Positions 35,956 to 45,096 of a stretch of 64,000 nt of DNA are shown in pieces. The position numbers and the translations under genes are program-made. How positions within the stretch are numbered: position 1 is the first letter of the stretch; every line of letters starts with the position of its first letter. Origin of the DNA: Bacteroidaceae bacterium (GTDB lineage: Bacteria > Bacteroidota > Bacteroidia > Bacteroidales > Bacteroidaceae); the NCBI GenBank assembly GCA_017427185.1, contig JAFRTJ010000067.1:1-64000 (forward strand). The letters run 5' to 3'. The notes below the pieces were generated by a model. It was not told where the DNA came from, searched no databases, and saw only the letters and a program-made list of their open reading frames with translations.

Positions 35956-38109
35956 TTACTTTATGTGTGCCCATTTGGTTTCGAAGTCCCAGATGTCGGC
36001 ATCGTACTTCATGGCGCGTTCGCATTCCTCTTTTGTCTTGCCTTTGGGAATGTTTGGACCCTTCATATTGACAAACGGTTCGCCTGCATCATAAGCTGCC
36101 AGGACTGCATCGAAGAACTTCTGCCAGCGGACTTTGTAGAAGGTCTCCACAAGGCCGTCCCAGTCGCGATTGGCATAGTCCGTGAGTCGGTATGTGTCGC
36201 CCCAGACGGTAATGATGGTGCGGGCATTCATCTCGAAGTAGTCTTTCTCCGCCTCCGTCGTGCCCCAGGCTCGAGCGTCGCGAATCCAGTCGTCGAGCGA
36301 GAAGTCGTGACACTTCTTCAGCTCCACGACCATCTTGTCGCACATCCCCAGGAACTCTTGCGAAGCTGCTACCATTTCGTCTCTGTTGCCTGCCTTATAG
36401 GCATCTGAGAAACGTTTCCTCACGGCCAGAGCATTGTTTCGGATGGATTGCCGACGTGTGTTGGCGAGGTCGAACTTGAGGTAGTTGGACGAGCCTTCCA
36501 CCTTCTCCAGGATAGCCAACGCTTCGTCCAGATTCTTGATATCGTAGCCTTTGCGCAGTTCTGTTGTCCAGTTCCATTCGCCCTCCAGATTGGGGTGAGC
36601 GTTGATGATGCCTGCTGCGCCTGTACTCGTATGCGTGGTGCAGACCTTGTCCACCATCGTGTGCCAGAATGCCCTGTAGTTCTCATCCACACGGCCCAGA
36701 TGGCGGTCAGCGATGTTGTCGATATACGCATCGAAGCCGATGCCTGTGTCCCAAGCCTGAGTCAGCATGGCTTCATAGATAGGCTCGTTGACGCCAAAGC
36801 CTTCGAGTGTGGAGCCGATGCCCACGAACTCTGGTCCGCCCTCGTTCTTCGTGCCGGCTATCAGCTTCGCATTGTGTTTGTAGTCGCCTTCTATCTCCGT
36901 CATTCCGCCGAAGTTGCCCAGGTAGCACCAGATGAATTTGTGTCCGTAGAAATGCTCCGTCATTCGCCAAATCTCGGTGTAGTCGCACTCGTAGTCGAGC
37001 ATGATCATCTTGCCTATGGGAACGGCACCTAGGTAGGCTTTGATGCGTTCTGGCGTCCAAGCTCTCTTGTTGCTGATGAAGAGCCAGGCCATCTGAAGCC
37101 AGATTGCTTCAGGGTCAACACTTGCGAGAGATTGATAGACACCGGCAGAAATCTTGGCCAACGAATCGGGTTCCCAGGATGGGGGTGAGACTTCGTTGAA
37201 GAGGTCCACGCCGTAGATGTGGTTGGTGCCGTACATCTTGGTCTGTTCTTCGAGGAAATCCTTTTGGATGCGGGCAAAGATAGGGTCTGATGGGTTCAGG
37301 TAGGTGCAGCGGTACTTCTCGTCGAAGTTGCACCAACGGTTCACTTTCGAGGTTCTAATGCCTGGCACAGCCTGTTCCAAGTCGGAGGGGACGTGGCCAG
37401 CGAAGGCTGGAAGGACTGGCGTCATGTTCAGTTCGCGCTCTCGCTCGAGGATTTGCTTCTGCAACTCGGCCTGTCCGTCAATCCAACTCTGAGGGAGCGG
37501 TCCCTGCCAGCGGTCGATGTTTATCATGCGTTGCCAGGGAAGGTGAGCGGGACCTGTGAAGTAGGCACGGATTTGCTCGTCGGTCAGGCCGTACTTGCGC
37601 CACACCTTCTGCCAGACGGCTTCCTGACCCGTAATGGCGAGCGGCATGTTCACGCCGTTCAAGGCCATCCAGTCGATGAAACGTTCCCATTGCGGCCATT
37701 TCCACCAGGGCATTGTGTAGCCGAAAGTGCAGTAGTTGAGGAAGAATCGGATGGGTATCTCCACTTTCCCCGTGACCTTTTCGGGAACCTTCGGCATCTT
37801 CTTGGGTAGTTCCACAGGATTGTAGTCGAACCAGCTCACATTAGCGAGGCAATACTGCTGGATGTAGCGGTTCAGGCCGACGGCCATAGAGTTGGCGTTG
37901 TTGCCGCGGATAAGGACTTTCTTGCCTTTCTGAAGCAGTTCGTAGGAATCTGTAGGCGATTGGGTTTGCTCGAAGACTACGGCTTTTGCCTTGCTGCCCA
38001 TCACTCTGCGAGCCAGCGCTTCTGCAGCCTGCTCATCGGCTGTTCTGAACGACATCAGAGCCAACGATACAACCAGAAGCAAGATTGAATGGAAGACTTG
38101 TTTGTGCAT
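35956..38109 (-). CDS. Secreted alpha-N-acetylglucosaminidase, GH89
   Basis: A bacterial relative of human NAGLU, which removes terminal alpha-linked GlcNAc, as found on gastric and other mucins. 717 residues with a signal peptide (about 1-22). Conserved NAGLU blocks are present: 'NYCTFGYTMPWWKWPQWERFIDW', here split as 'TMPWWKWPQWERF' and 'MALNGVNMPLAITGQEAVW'; then 'HLPWQRMINIDRWQGPLP', 'GVDLFNEVSPPSW' (catalytic Glu) and 'GSTLEGFGVNE' (second catalytic Glu). Its promoter is at 38178-38185. It is divergent from GH26 and GH59. Confidence 0.93.
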   Translation of the reverse strand: MHKQVFHSILLLVVSLALMSFRTADEQAAEALARRVMGSKAKAVVFEQTQSPTDSYELLQKGKKVLIRGNNANSMAVGLNRYIQQYCLANVSWFDYNPVELPKKMPKVPEKVTGKVEIPIRFFLNYCTFGYTMPWWKWPQWERFIDWMALNGVNMPLAITGQEAVWQKVWRKYGLTDEQIRAYFTGPAHLPWQRMINIDRWQGPLPQSWIDGQAELQKQILERERELNMTPVLPAFAGHVPSDLEQAVPGIRTSKVNRWCNFDEKYRCTYLNPSDPIFARIQKDFLEEQTKMYGTNHIYGVDLFNEVSPPSWEPDSLAKISAGVYQSLASVDPEAIWLQMAWLFISNKRAWTPERIKAYLGAVPIGKMIMLDYECDYTEIWRMTEHFYGHKFIWCYLGNFGGMTEIEGDYKHNAKLIAGTKNEGGPEFVGIGSTLEGFGVNEPIYEAMLTQAWDTGIGFDAYIDNIADRHLGRVDENYRAFWHTMVDKVCTTHTSTGAAGIINAHPNLEGEWNWTTELRKGYDIKNLDEALAILEKVEGSSNYLKFDLANTRRQSIRNNALAVRKRFSDAYKAGNRDEMVAASQEFLGMCDKMVVELKKCHDFSLDDWIRDARAWGTTEAEKDYFEMNARTIITVWGDTYRLTDYANRDWDGLVETFYKVRWQKFFDAVLAAYDAGEPFVNMKGPNIPKGKTKEECERAMKYDADIWDFETKWAHIK

Positions 38110-38177
38110 AGCTATCGTGATATTAAGTAGGTATATCGATTCATTCGATTTGCTTTCATAGTAGCAACTTTCTGCTG

Positions 38178-38185
38178 CAAAGATA
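38178..38185 (-). promoter_or_regulatory. -7 box for the GH89 gene
   Basis: CAAAGATA reads TATCTTTG on the minus strand, about 70 nt before the start codon. The -33 element is poor. Confidence 0.65.
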
Positions 38186-38248
38186 CAAATAATAAATTCA
38201 AAACTGATATGTTCAAGTTAAATATTTTCTCCCTCAAAGCGCAAAATG

Positions 38249-38267
38249 TTGCAACGTTGCAAATTGC
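38249..38267. promoter_or_regulatory. Candidate operator: perfect 14-bp palindrome upstream of GH89
   Basis: TTGCAACGTTGCAA (38249-38262) is perfectly self-complementary. It overlaps GTTGCAAATTGC (38256-38267), which recurs in reverse orientation at 38433-38444 and in direct orientation at 35911-35922. All copies flank GH89 in non-coding DNA. It could bind a dimeric regulator; this is inference. Confidence 0.45.
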
Positions 38268-38305
38268 GTCAGCTTTTTTGCATATTGTGTAGGGGAGAAA
38301 ATGAG

Positions 38306-38393
38306 GAATATAATGTATATTTTTATATATATTATATTTATAAGTATCTATATATTAATATATTATAATATATATTATATAGTATTACTTTAA
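38306..38393. other. Extremely AT-rich block
   Basis: About 88 bp made almost only of A and T in TATATA-like runs, between the GH89 operator-like palindrome and the 22-bp array B. It could ease DNA melting or bind nucleoid proteins. No gene is visible in the 38110-38738 divergent spacer. Confidence 0.6.
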
Positions 38394-38586
38394 GTAGTCC
38401 TATAGTAAAAATCATGTGTCTAAAATCTTCATGCAATTTGCAACAATGCAACATTTCAGTATCCCCATACACTTCCAAACGCTTGATTCCCAGATAAATA
38501 CGGGTGATGGTTCCTCTTTCGCCATTTCGCCGCCGTATGCAATTTCCTGCTTTTTCATGAAAAACACCTCGCCAAAATGGCAAAAA

Positions 38587-38640
38587 CAACGTGTTGTATC
38601 GCTCATTTCAACGTGTTCTTCCGCTCATTTCAACGTGTTC
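38587..38640. repeat. 22-bp periodic array B (3 units)
   Basis: CAACGTGTTG (38587), CAACGTGTTC (38609) and CAACGTGTTC (38631) repeat at exactly 22 bp. The two linkers share CGCTCATTT. Unlike the other arrays it lies in a divergent spacer, about 100 bp upstream of GH26. Confidence 0.85.
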
Positions 38641-38696
38641 TTCCTGAAACAGCTTCATTTTGTTCGCTTGCCTGCATGTTTTTTGGATTTTCTTCT

Positions 38697-38704
38697 TAAT
38701 TTTG
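38697..38704 (+). promoter_or_regulatory. -7 box for the GH26-GH59 unit
   Basis: TAATTTTG fits TAnnTTTG, 34 nt before the ATG at 38739. The -33 element is weak. Confidence 0.6.
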
Positions 38705-38738
38705 CAGCGTGTACAACTATCATAAACTAATGTAAAAT

Positions 38739-39920
38739 ATGCGAAAAAGTATCCTGAAAACGCTCTTTTTGGTGCTGCTGACGTCGCTGAATGGCTTTTC
38801 ACAAGAGACACGTGAGCTTTCTGCTGAGGCTGCTGCCCTGCTGCAATGCCTTCGCGAGATAGAGGGAGAGAAAACGCTGTCGGGAACGATGGCCAATGTC
38901 AACTGGAACATCAATGAAGCCAAATGGGTGTATCAGCATACGGGCAAATGGCCTGCCTTGAACTGCTTCGACTATCTCCACCATCCTTTCTCGTCGAAAG
39001 GCGGATGGATTGACTATACGAACATCGCTGAGGTGCAGAACTGGCATCGCAAAGGAGGCGTCGTTGCTATCATGTGGCACTGGAACGTGCCTGCCAACCA
39101 GAGCGGACAGTACTCCTTCTATTGGGGCACAGAGGCCGACAAGACGACCTTTGACGTGCGGAAGATATTCGACCCATCGTCGGACGAGTACAAGCGTATG
39201 ATCAAGGACATCGACCAGATTGCTTCCTACCTGAAACTCCTGAGGAACCGCAAGATTCCTGTACTCTGGCGACCTCTCCACGAGGCTGGCGGCATGTGGT
39301 TCTGGTGGGGGCGCGACCCAGAGGCGTGCAACGAGCTTTGGCGCGTGATGTACAAACGTTTTCAGGAGGCTGGGCTCAACAACCTTATCTGGGTGTGGAC
39401 GCAAGCAGCGGCGTGGAACAAGCCCTACAGCGACGGCTATCGTTGGTACCCGGGCGACGAGTACGTGGATATCGTCAGCATCGATGTCTACAACAACAGC
39501 AATGCCTCCAACATCTACAGCACCTGCTACAAATTCCTGAAAGACGCCTCGCCCACGAAGCTGAGAGCCCTCACGGAGTGTGGCAATGTGCCCAGGATAA
39601 GCGCGCAATGGAAGGCTGGGGCGAAATGGCTCTTCTTCATGCCTTGGTACGACTACGGACGGACCAACAATCCCAACAGCGAGGCGTTCAAGAGCACAGA
39701 GCACGGCAATGCCAATGCTGCCTGGTGGACGGAGGCATTCTCGAACGACTATGTGCTTTCGCGCGATGATTTCCAGCAACTGATGACGGATGTCCAGGCG
39801 GTTCGCGTCGATGAGACGTCTTCTCCTGAGGGTTCCTTCGACCTCATGGGGCGCCCCTGGGCGGACAACAGCCAGGGCATCTGTATCAGAAACGGCAAAA
39901 AATATATCCAGAACAGATGA
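38739..39920 (+). CDS. Secreted GH26 beta-mannanase-like enzyme with T9SS-like tail
   Basis: It hydrolyses beta-1,4-mannan or a related beta-glycan. Signal peptide about residues 1-21. The GH26 catalytic pair is visible: acid/base Glu182 in 'WRPLHEAGG' and nucleophile Glu280 in 'ALTECGN'. 'FWWGRDP' and the aromatic cleft 'WVWTQAAAW' are typical. The C-terminus 'FDLMGRPWADNSQGICIRNG' followed by KK resembles the short type IX-secretion-like tail shared with three other proteins here. A GH59 gene follows after 49 nt without an evident promoter, so the two are probably co-transcribed. Confidence 0.9.
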   Translation: MRKSILKTLFLVLLTSLNGFSQETRELSAEAAALLQCLREIEGEKTLSGTMANVNWNINEAKWVYQHTGKWPALNCFDYLHHPFSSKGGWIDYTNIAEVQNWHRKGGVVAIMWHWNVPANQSGQYSFYWGTEADKTTFDVRKIFDPSSDEYKRMIKDIDQIASYLKLLRNRKIPVLWRPLHEAGGMWFWWGRDPEACNELWRVMYKRFQEAGLNNLIWVWTQAAAWNKPYSDGYRWYPGDEYVDIVSIDVYNNSNASNIYSTCYKFLKDASPTKLRALTECGNVPRISAQWKAGAKWLFFMPWYDYGRTNNPNSEAFKSTEHGNANAAWWTEAFSNDYVLSRDDFQQLMTDVQAVRVDETSSPEGSFDLMGRPWADNSQGICIRNGKKYIQNR

Positions 39921-39969
39921 GAAAAAACCTTTGGACATTTGAATCGACAACAATAATGAGGATACTCGT

Positions 39970-42072
39970 ATGACACAGAGACTTCTTTCCACCCTCCTGC
40001 TGCTGACGCTCCTGTGGAGCCATGCTTCAGCGCAAACCATCCGTTTGAGTGCCAACTCCACTGGCAAGCAGTTCGATGGCATAGGTGCTGTCAATGGTGG
40101 CGGCGCAACTTCCGTACTGCTGAAGGACTATCCTGAGCCGCAACGCTCGCAGATTATGGACCTTGTGTACAAACCCATGTATGGTGCCTCTGTCAGCGCG
40201 ATACTCGTGGAGGTGCCTGGTGACGGCAATTCCACTCAAGGCTCTATGCCCTCGCACAGTCATTTCCGTGGCGATGCAAACTTCCTGCGCGGCTACATGT
40301 GGTGGGTGATGCAGGAAGCCAAACGACGCAACACGTCGCTCTCGCTCGATGCCACCAGCTGGAGTGCGCCTGCATGGGTTGGAAACTTCTGGTCGGACGA
40401 TATGGTGGACTACTACATCGCTTGGCTTCAGGGCCTTCGTCAGGTTCACGGCTTGGAACTGGATGCGCTTGGCTGCCACAACGAGAAGGGATGGAACGCG
40501 GACTTTGCCAAACACTTGCGCCGCGCGATGAACGAACGGGGATTCCGCGATGTGAAGCTGCATGGTTTTGGAAACTGGGGCGACTCGAAGATGGACTTCT
40601 TGAAGCGTATGCAGGAAGACGCTGAGCTGGCTGAGGCATTGGATGCTGTCTGTGCCCACACCTTCAGCGAGATACAGCTGACACCTGAGCAGCGGGCTGC
40701 GGCTGAGGCATTGGGCAAGCCCATCTGGAACAGCGAGGACCATGTCTATCTGCCTGGTTTCGACTGTCTCATCAGCATCGTTAAGTGCTTCAATGCCAAT
40801 TACATCGTCAGCGGAGCCACGAAAGTCATCAACTGGTACGACATTGGTGCCACCTATCCACTTGAACCCTACAGCAAGGAGCCGCCCATGCTGCTGGCTC
40901 AGGAACCTTGGAGCGGTCACTATGATGTGCGGGAGGCGCTTTGGGGGTATGCTCACTATGGCCAGTTCACTCGCATCGGATGGAGATATGTCGATGATGG
41001 TTGCATGAATCTGCCTGGTGGAGGCTCGATGGTCACCCTGCGTGACCCACAGACAGGCGATTACAGCATCATAGCTGAGACGAAAGGGGCAAAGAAGGCT
41101 CAGAAGATAAGGATTTCAGTGGATGGCTTGTGTGCCAACAAGCTATGTGTCTGGTACAGCGACTCGACTCAGCAGTTCGTGCGTCTCAAGGACATTGCTC
41201 CCAGAGGTGGCAGCTTCTCCTTTACCCTGAAACCTGATGCTGTCTATTCCCTCTCCACGACGACGGGGCAGCAGAAAGGCGCCTTTGCTGACGTTCCTGC
41301 CTCCCAACCATTCCCTCTTCCCTATGAGGATGACTTTGAGCAATACAAGAATCCTGCCCAGTGGGGCTATCTGCCGCACTACACGGCTGACCTCATCGGT
41401 TGCTTCGAACTGGTCAGGACGCCTGTTCCCAGCGGTAAGAACGCGTCTCGCAACTCGATGTGGTGCCTTCGTCAAACCGTTGGCGACCATACTCTCAGCT
41501 GGGCTCCTGAATGGCACCACTACACCATTCTGGGCGATCGGGAGTGGGCGGACTATGAGGTCAGCGCGGATGTCTATCTCACTCCAGGCGACGAGGCAGG
41601 CGTGATGGGACGATTGTGCGACGTAGGCTCTGGTTACGGCATATGGGCGAAAGGATACTATCTGAAGGTGGATGACCAGGGCAAGGCTACCATCATTCTT
41701 ACACGAGGCAAACGCGACCAGAAGGAACTGATTGGCGACAAGGAACAGCAGGCCCTCATCCTCGCTCGCAAGGACGTGGAGATTGGCGGAGAGTACACGT
41801 TGGCAGAAGCTCAGGTCAGCAATTTCTCCTCCCTCCAATGGCACAATCTCAAGTTGCGTCTCGAGGGCGACAAGATCATAGGTCTCGTGGATGGAAAAGA
41901 GGTCGTCAAAGCTACCTCTGACCACTACGCCAAGGGGATGGCAGGACTGATAGCTCCCCTGCATGGGCACTACGTCTCCACTCCTTACTTCGACAATCTG
42001 CGCATCACTCCCATAGGGCGTACGCAGGCCACGAAGACAGTCATCCCCCCTGTGCTGCCTCTTTATCGATAA
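39970..42072 (+). CDS. Secreted GH59-type galactocerebrosidase-like enzyme
   Basis: Residues 25-260 match the GALC/GH59 pattern: 'FDGIGAVNGGGATSVLLKDY', 'ILVEVPGDGNSTQGSMPSH', acid/base Glu172 in 'GCHNEKGW' and nucleophile Glu256 in 'IWNSEDHVY'. Human GALC removes galactose from galactosylceramide. The middle beta-sandwich and a C-terminal lectin-like domain (about 435-690, 'DDFEQYKNPAQWGYLPHY') also match GALC. Signal peptide about residues 1-21. Bacterial members are uncommon, and their natural substrate (galactolipid or beta-galactoside) is not established. No T9SS tail is evident. Confidence 0.85.
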   Translation: MTQRLLSTLLLLTLLWSHASAQTIRLSANSTGKQFDGIGAVNGGGATSVLLKDYPEPQRSQIMDLVYKPMYGASVSAILVEVPGDGNSTQGSMPSHSHFRGDANFLRGYMWWVMQEAKRRNTSLSLDATSWSAPAWVGNFWSDDMVDYYIAWLQGLRQVHGLELDALGCHNEKGWNADFAKHLRRAMNERGFRDVKLHGFGNWGDSKMDFLKRMQEDAELAEALDAVCAHTFSEIQLTPEQRAAAEALGKPIWNSEDHVYLPGFDCLISIVKCFNANYIVSGATKVINWYDIGATYPLEPYSKEPPMLLAQEPWSGHYDVREALWGYAHYGQFTRIGWRYVDDGCMNLPGGGSMVTLRDPQTGDYSIIAETKGAKKAQKIRISVDGLCANKLCVWYSDSTQQFVRLKDIAPRGGSFSFTLKPDAVYSLSTTTGQQKGAFADVPASQPFPLPYEDDFEQYKNPAQWGYLPHYTADLIGCFELVRTPVPSGKNASRNSMWCLRQTVGDHTLSWAPEWHHYTILGDREWADYEVSADVYLTPGDEAGVMGRLCDVGSGYGIWAKGYYLKVDDQGKATIILTRGKRDQKELIGDKEQQALILARKDVEIGGEYTLAEAQVSNFSSLQWHNLKLRLEGDKIIGLVDGKEVVKATSDHYAKGMAGLIAPLHGHYVSTPYFDNLRITPIGRTQATKTVIPPVLPLYR

Positions 42073-42205
42073 GGGGGTGTATAGCTTTGGGACTCGAAAC
42101 AACCTTTTTTATTAAGTTTTTCCCCCTTTTTTGCTCGACTTTCTTCATAAAAAGAGGTTCCAAAGAGAAAATTTGCATGAAATCGATAAAAAAATCGCAG
42201 AAAGT

Positions 42206-42237
42206 TTTGGCCATATCAATCTTTCTGCGTACATTTG
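42206..42237 (+). promoter_or_regulatory. Promoter for the tandem tail-protein/peptide cassettes
   Basis: TTTG (42206-42209), 20-bp spacer, TACATTTG (42230-42237). It is the only good promoter found upstream of the four genes up to the terminator at 45301, so they may form one operon. The leader is about 100 nt. Confidence 0.75.
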
Positions 42238-42343
42238 ACTCGTCTTATGTGTATGTGCGTACCTATATGTGTAATTACATGCCAGGAATCGGGCAGAAAA
42301 CATAGAGAAAAAAACAGGAAAAGGAAAATTAAAACATAAAATT

Positions 42344-43465
42344 ATGAAACAGAAATTACTTAATTCATTCACGTGGCGAGGCACACTGCTCGTCGCATTA
42401 CTCAGTTGCGCTTTCAGTAGCGCTTGGGGACAGGGACAGACTGATCCAACAGCAACATTAACGTTTAGCAGTAATGTGACTTCAGTTACAGCTGATGATG
42501 TAACTTGGGGGATAGCAAATGGCAGTTACAGCGATAATTCGTGGAACAGTTCTTCATCTACTGCTTGTACATTTACTACCACTTCTTCGATAAAAGGAAA
42601 AATAAAAAGTATTGTTGTAAATGCAAAAGCTTCCCAAAGAGATAAAACTACTGTTGATGTAAAGGTAAATAGTGAGGCATTGGGAAGTACTGTTCAGCCA
42701 GGTACTGATTATAAAGATTATACGTTTATGAAATCTGATAATTCAGCTGTTGATGTTGATGGAACAAACAAAATAGTTGTTTCTGCAAAAGGTGCGAATG
42801 GTGGAAAAATAGTATACATCAAAAGCATCACCGTATACTATGAGTCTGATCCTCAGTTCGTCATCAAATCTGCATGCTATGGCTATGATGATACTAATAA
42901 GAAGAGAAACTTTGGTACCTACAGCTATGACCGTCCTTTCAAGGTTCCTGCTGCTGGTGACAACGACGTGAAGGTATATACAATTTCTCTTCAGAATAAT
43001 AATACCGAGCTTGTATTGAATCAAGTGTCTGCAACTACTATCGTTCCTGCTAATACGGGTGTTTTAGTTTCTGCTAAATTTTCAGAAAATAATGCCACTT
43101 ACCCTGCTGTAGCCACATTAGCATCAGGCAATGCAATTACAGGTAATCTGCTGGTTGCTTCTTCTGAAGCAATGTCTGAGAATTGCAAAAACTACCACTT
43201 GTCAATGAAGGGTGGTAATATTGGTTTCTATTGGGGTGCTGATAATGGTGGTACATTTGAGATAGATGAAAATAAAGCATATCTGGCTGTTTCCACGTCT
43301 AGTGGTATCAAGGGCTTTGCCTTTGGCGATGGTACGAATGGCATCCAAGCCATAGAGAACGAGAAGGCTGAGAGCAATGCCATCTACAACCTCGCTGGCC
43401 AGCGCGTAAGCAAGATGCAGAAGGGCATCTACGTGGTGAACGGCAAGAAAGTACTGGTGAAGTAA
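42344..43465 (+). CDS. Secreted protein of unknown function with short C-terminal sorting-like tail
   Basis: 373 residues with a signal peptide ending at 'SSAWGQGQ'. Residues 30-165 are Ser/Thr/Asn-rich beta structure ('NVTSVTADDVTWGIANGSY', 'KIKSIVVNAKAS'), like a cell-surface jelly-roll. The C-terminus 'AIYNLAGQRVSKMQKGIYVV' then NGKK resembles a short type IX secretion sorting domain. The gene body is AT-rich, whereas the last about 150 nt, encoding the tail, are clearly richer in G+C, as if the tail came from elsewhere. A 54-aa peptide gene follows 38 nt downstream. Confidence 0.7.
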   Translation: MKQKLLNSFTWRGTLLVALLSCAFSSAWGQGQTDPTATLTFSSNVTSVTADDVTWGIANGSYSDNSWNSSSSTACTFTTTSSIKGKIKSIVVNAKASQRDKTTVDVKVNSEALGSTVQPGTDYKDYTFMKSDNSAVDVDGTNKIVVSAKGANGGKIVYIKSITVYYESDPQFVIKSACYGYDDTNKKRNFGTYSYDRPFKVPAAGDNDVKVYTISLQNNNTELVLNQVSATTIVPANTGVLVSAKFSENNATYPAVATLASGNAITGNLLVASSEAMSENCKNYHLSMKGGNIGFYWGADNGGTFEIDENKAYLAVSTSSGIKGFAFGDGTNGIQAIENEKAESNAIYNLAGQRVSKMQKGIYVVNGKKVLVK

Positions 43466-43503
43466 GAAGAGAGTTTAAAGTTTAGAGTTTAACATAATTC
43501 AGA

Positions 43504-43668
43504 ATGAATATGAAGACATATATTAAACCAGAGACAATCGCAGTAGAAATGCTCGCAGCAGAGAATCTGCTTGATGCTTCTCTCAAGACTGGAACCAAGT
43601 TAAAGGATGAGGTTAGCACCACGTCCTACACCAAGGAGAACAACGGCTGGGACGACTATGACGAATAA
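43504..43668 (+). CDS. Small peptide 1 (54 aa) following the tail protein
   Basis: MNMKTYIKPETIAVEMLAAE begins the product, which ends 'NNGWDDYDE'. It has no signal peptide. It is similar in layout to the 56-aa product at 45097: Lys/Tyr/Pro-containing start, Glu-Leu-rich middle, Asp- and Trp-rich end. Two in-frame ATGs (43504, 43510) are possible. Short peptides of this type are common in Prevotella and Bacteroides genomes, as I recall, with no proven function. A RiPP-like precursor is possible but no maturation enzyme is nearby. Confidence 0.6.
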   Translation: MNMKTYIKPETIAVEMLAAENLLDASLKTGTKLKDEVSTTSYTKENNGWDDYDE

Positions 43669-43770
43669 GATTCGACGAAGACACGAACATATATATATAA
43701 TATATAATAAGGTATAAAGTCAAAAAAGAGTAACGAATAAAATAATATTAACCATAAAACAATTAAAAAG

Positions 43771-45033
43771 ATGAATGTAAAAAAATTATCTCTTGCAAGT
43801 CTTTTCTTAGTATTGTCTTGCAGTTTCGGTTGGGCTCAAGAAACAACCGAATGTACTTTTGTTAGGTTGACAAGTGAGACCCAGTTGGTGCCTGGTACCA
43901 GAGTCTTGTTTGTCGTTTCGTCAGATAGATATAATACGGGCCACGTAGCTATGGCTGGTATGAATGGAAACAAAAGATATGGAACAGGTGTTACAGTGAC
44001 CACAAGTGAAATTGATGAGGACATGGAACTTATCAAAACAGCTGTAAATAGTGGTGATCATGATTTACCTGTTGCTTTAACATTGAATGTTGTTGGAGAA
44101 AATGCGAATGGTACAATTTATGCCTTCTATGATGAAGTTGAAGAGGCTTATTTTGGTGCTCCTAACAGCCAAGGAAACACATCTTATAATGGTGCTATAG
44201 ATAATGAACGTTGTCAATTTAATATTTTATATAACTCAGAAACCAATGGTTTTGAGATTTATAACGTGGATGACCCCAAAAAGTTCGTTGAACACCGAGA
44301 AACTGGTGAACCTGAATTTACAGTCTCCAAGGACGGCAATCCACATGCTCTTCTCTTTGTTGAGTACACAAATGAGATAAGAATCACTTTGGCAAGATCT
44401 GACTATGGCGACGATCTCAATTACTATGCTACAGTATATTATGAGAAGGATGTGAAGTTGGACGAGAATATCTCCGCATTCGACGTAACACCTGTGCCCA
44501 CAACCCCAGAGACTCAGGAACTTACTCTCACTGAGGTTGTTACCAAAGGTGAAATCCTTTGGGCAAAATCTCCCGTCATCCTGATGTTCCCCAATGATTC
44601 TGAGGATGCTCCCGCATACGTAGATTATCCTATCTACCTTTTGACAGAAGCATCAGAAGACAAGACCATCGAGACACATCTGCAAGGAACTACTGATGCC
44701 ATCGATGCTCCTGAAAACTCATTCAAGCTGCGCAAGCAGGCCGTAGAGGTTGAAGAGACTGATGATGCCTTGGTTGCCTTCTTCAAGGCAGAAGGAACAT
44801 CCATCCTGGCTAACAAGGCATACTATGTACTGGGCGAAGCTGCTGAGGAAGGCGAAGAGACTGGTGAAGTTAAGGTTCTTACCTTCTCATTCAGCGGTGC
44901 AACTGGCATTGAGAAGGTCAACACTCCCCAAGAGGTTAACAATGGCGCCATCTACAATCTGGCTGGCCAGCAGGTAAACAAGAACTATCGGGGTATTGTA
45001 CTCAAGAATGGTAAGAAGTTCCTCAACAAATAA
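43771..45033 (+). CDS. Second secreted tail protein of unknown function
   Basis: 420 residues with a signal peptide ('MNVKKLSLASLFLVLSCSFG', then WAQ). The body is beta-rich and acidic ('TFVRLTSETQLVPGTRVLFV', 'QFNILYNSETNGFEIYNVDD'). The C-terminal 'AIYNLAGQQVNKNYRGIVLK' then NGKKFLNK is closely similar to the tail of the 373-aa protein, while the bodies differ. It starts 103 nt after peptide 1 without a clear promoter. Function unknown. Confidence 0.7.
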   Translation: MNVKKLSLASLFLVLSCSFGWAQETTECTFVRLTSETQLVPGTRVLFVVSSDRYNTGHVAMAGMNGNKRYGTGVTVTTSEIDEDMELIKTAVNSGDHDLPVALTLNVVGENANGTIYAFYDEVEEAYFGAPNSQGNTSYNGAIDNERCQFNILYNSETNGFEIYNVDDPKKFVEHRETGEPEFTVSKDGNPHALLFVEYTNEIRITLARSDYGDDLNYYATVYYEKDVKLDENISAFDVTPVPTTPETQELTLTEVVTKGEILWAKSPVILMFPNDSEDAPAYVDYPIYLLTEASEDKTIETHLQGTTDAIDAPENSFKLRKQAVEVEETDDALVAFFKAEGTSILANKAYYVLGEAAEEGEETGEVKVLTFSFSGATGIEKVNTPQEVNNGAIYNLAGQQVNKNYRGIVLKNGKKFLNK

Positions 45034-45096
45034 AAATGTAAGATAGAGGAATCCGAGAGTAATAATCAAATACTAAACAAAATAGATATTATAATT

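Noticed and set aside
38338..38730. Short frames in the GH89-GH26 spacer
   Set aside because: They run across the AT-rich block and the 22-bp array, lack start signals and have compositions unlike genes here.
38799..40094. 431-aa minus-strand frame across GH26
   Set aside because: Antisense to a GH26 gene with both catalytic residues; the translation has no domain or signal peptide.
41143..42102. 319-aa minus-strand frame
   Set aside because: Shadow of the GH59 coding strand; no family features and no ribosome site.
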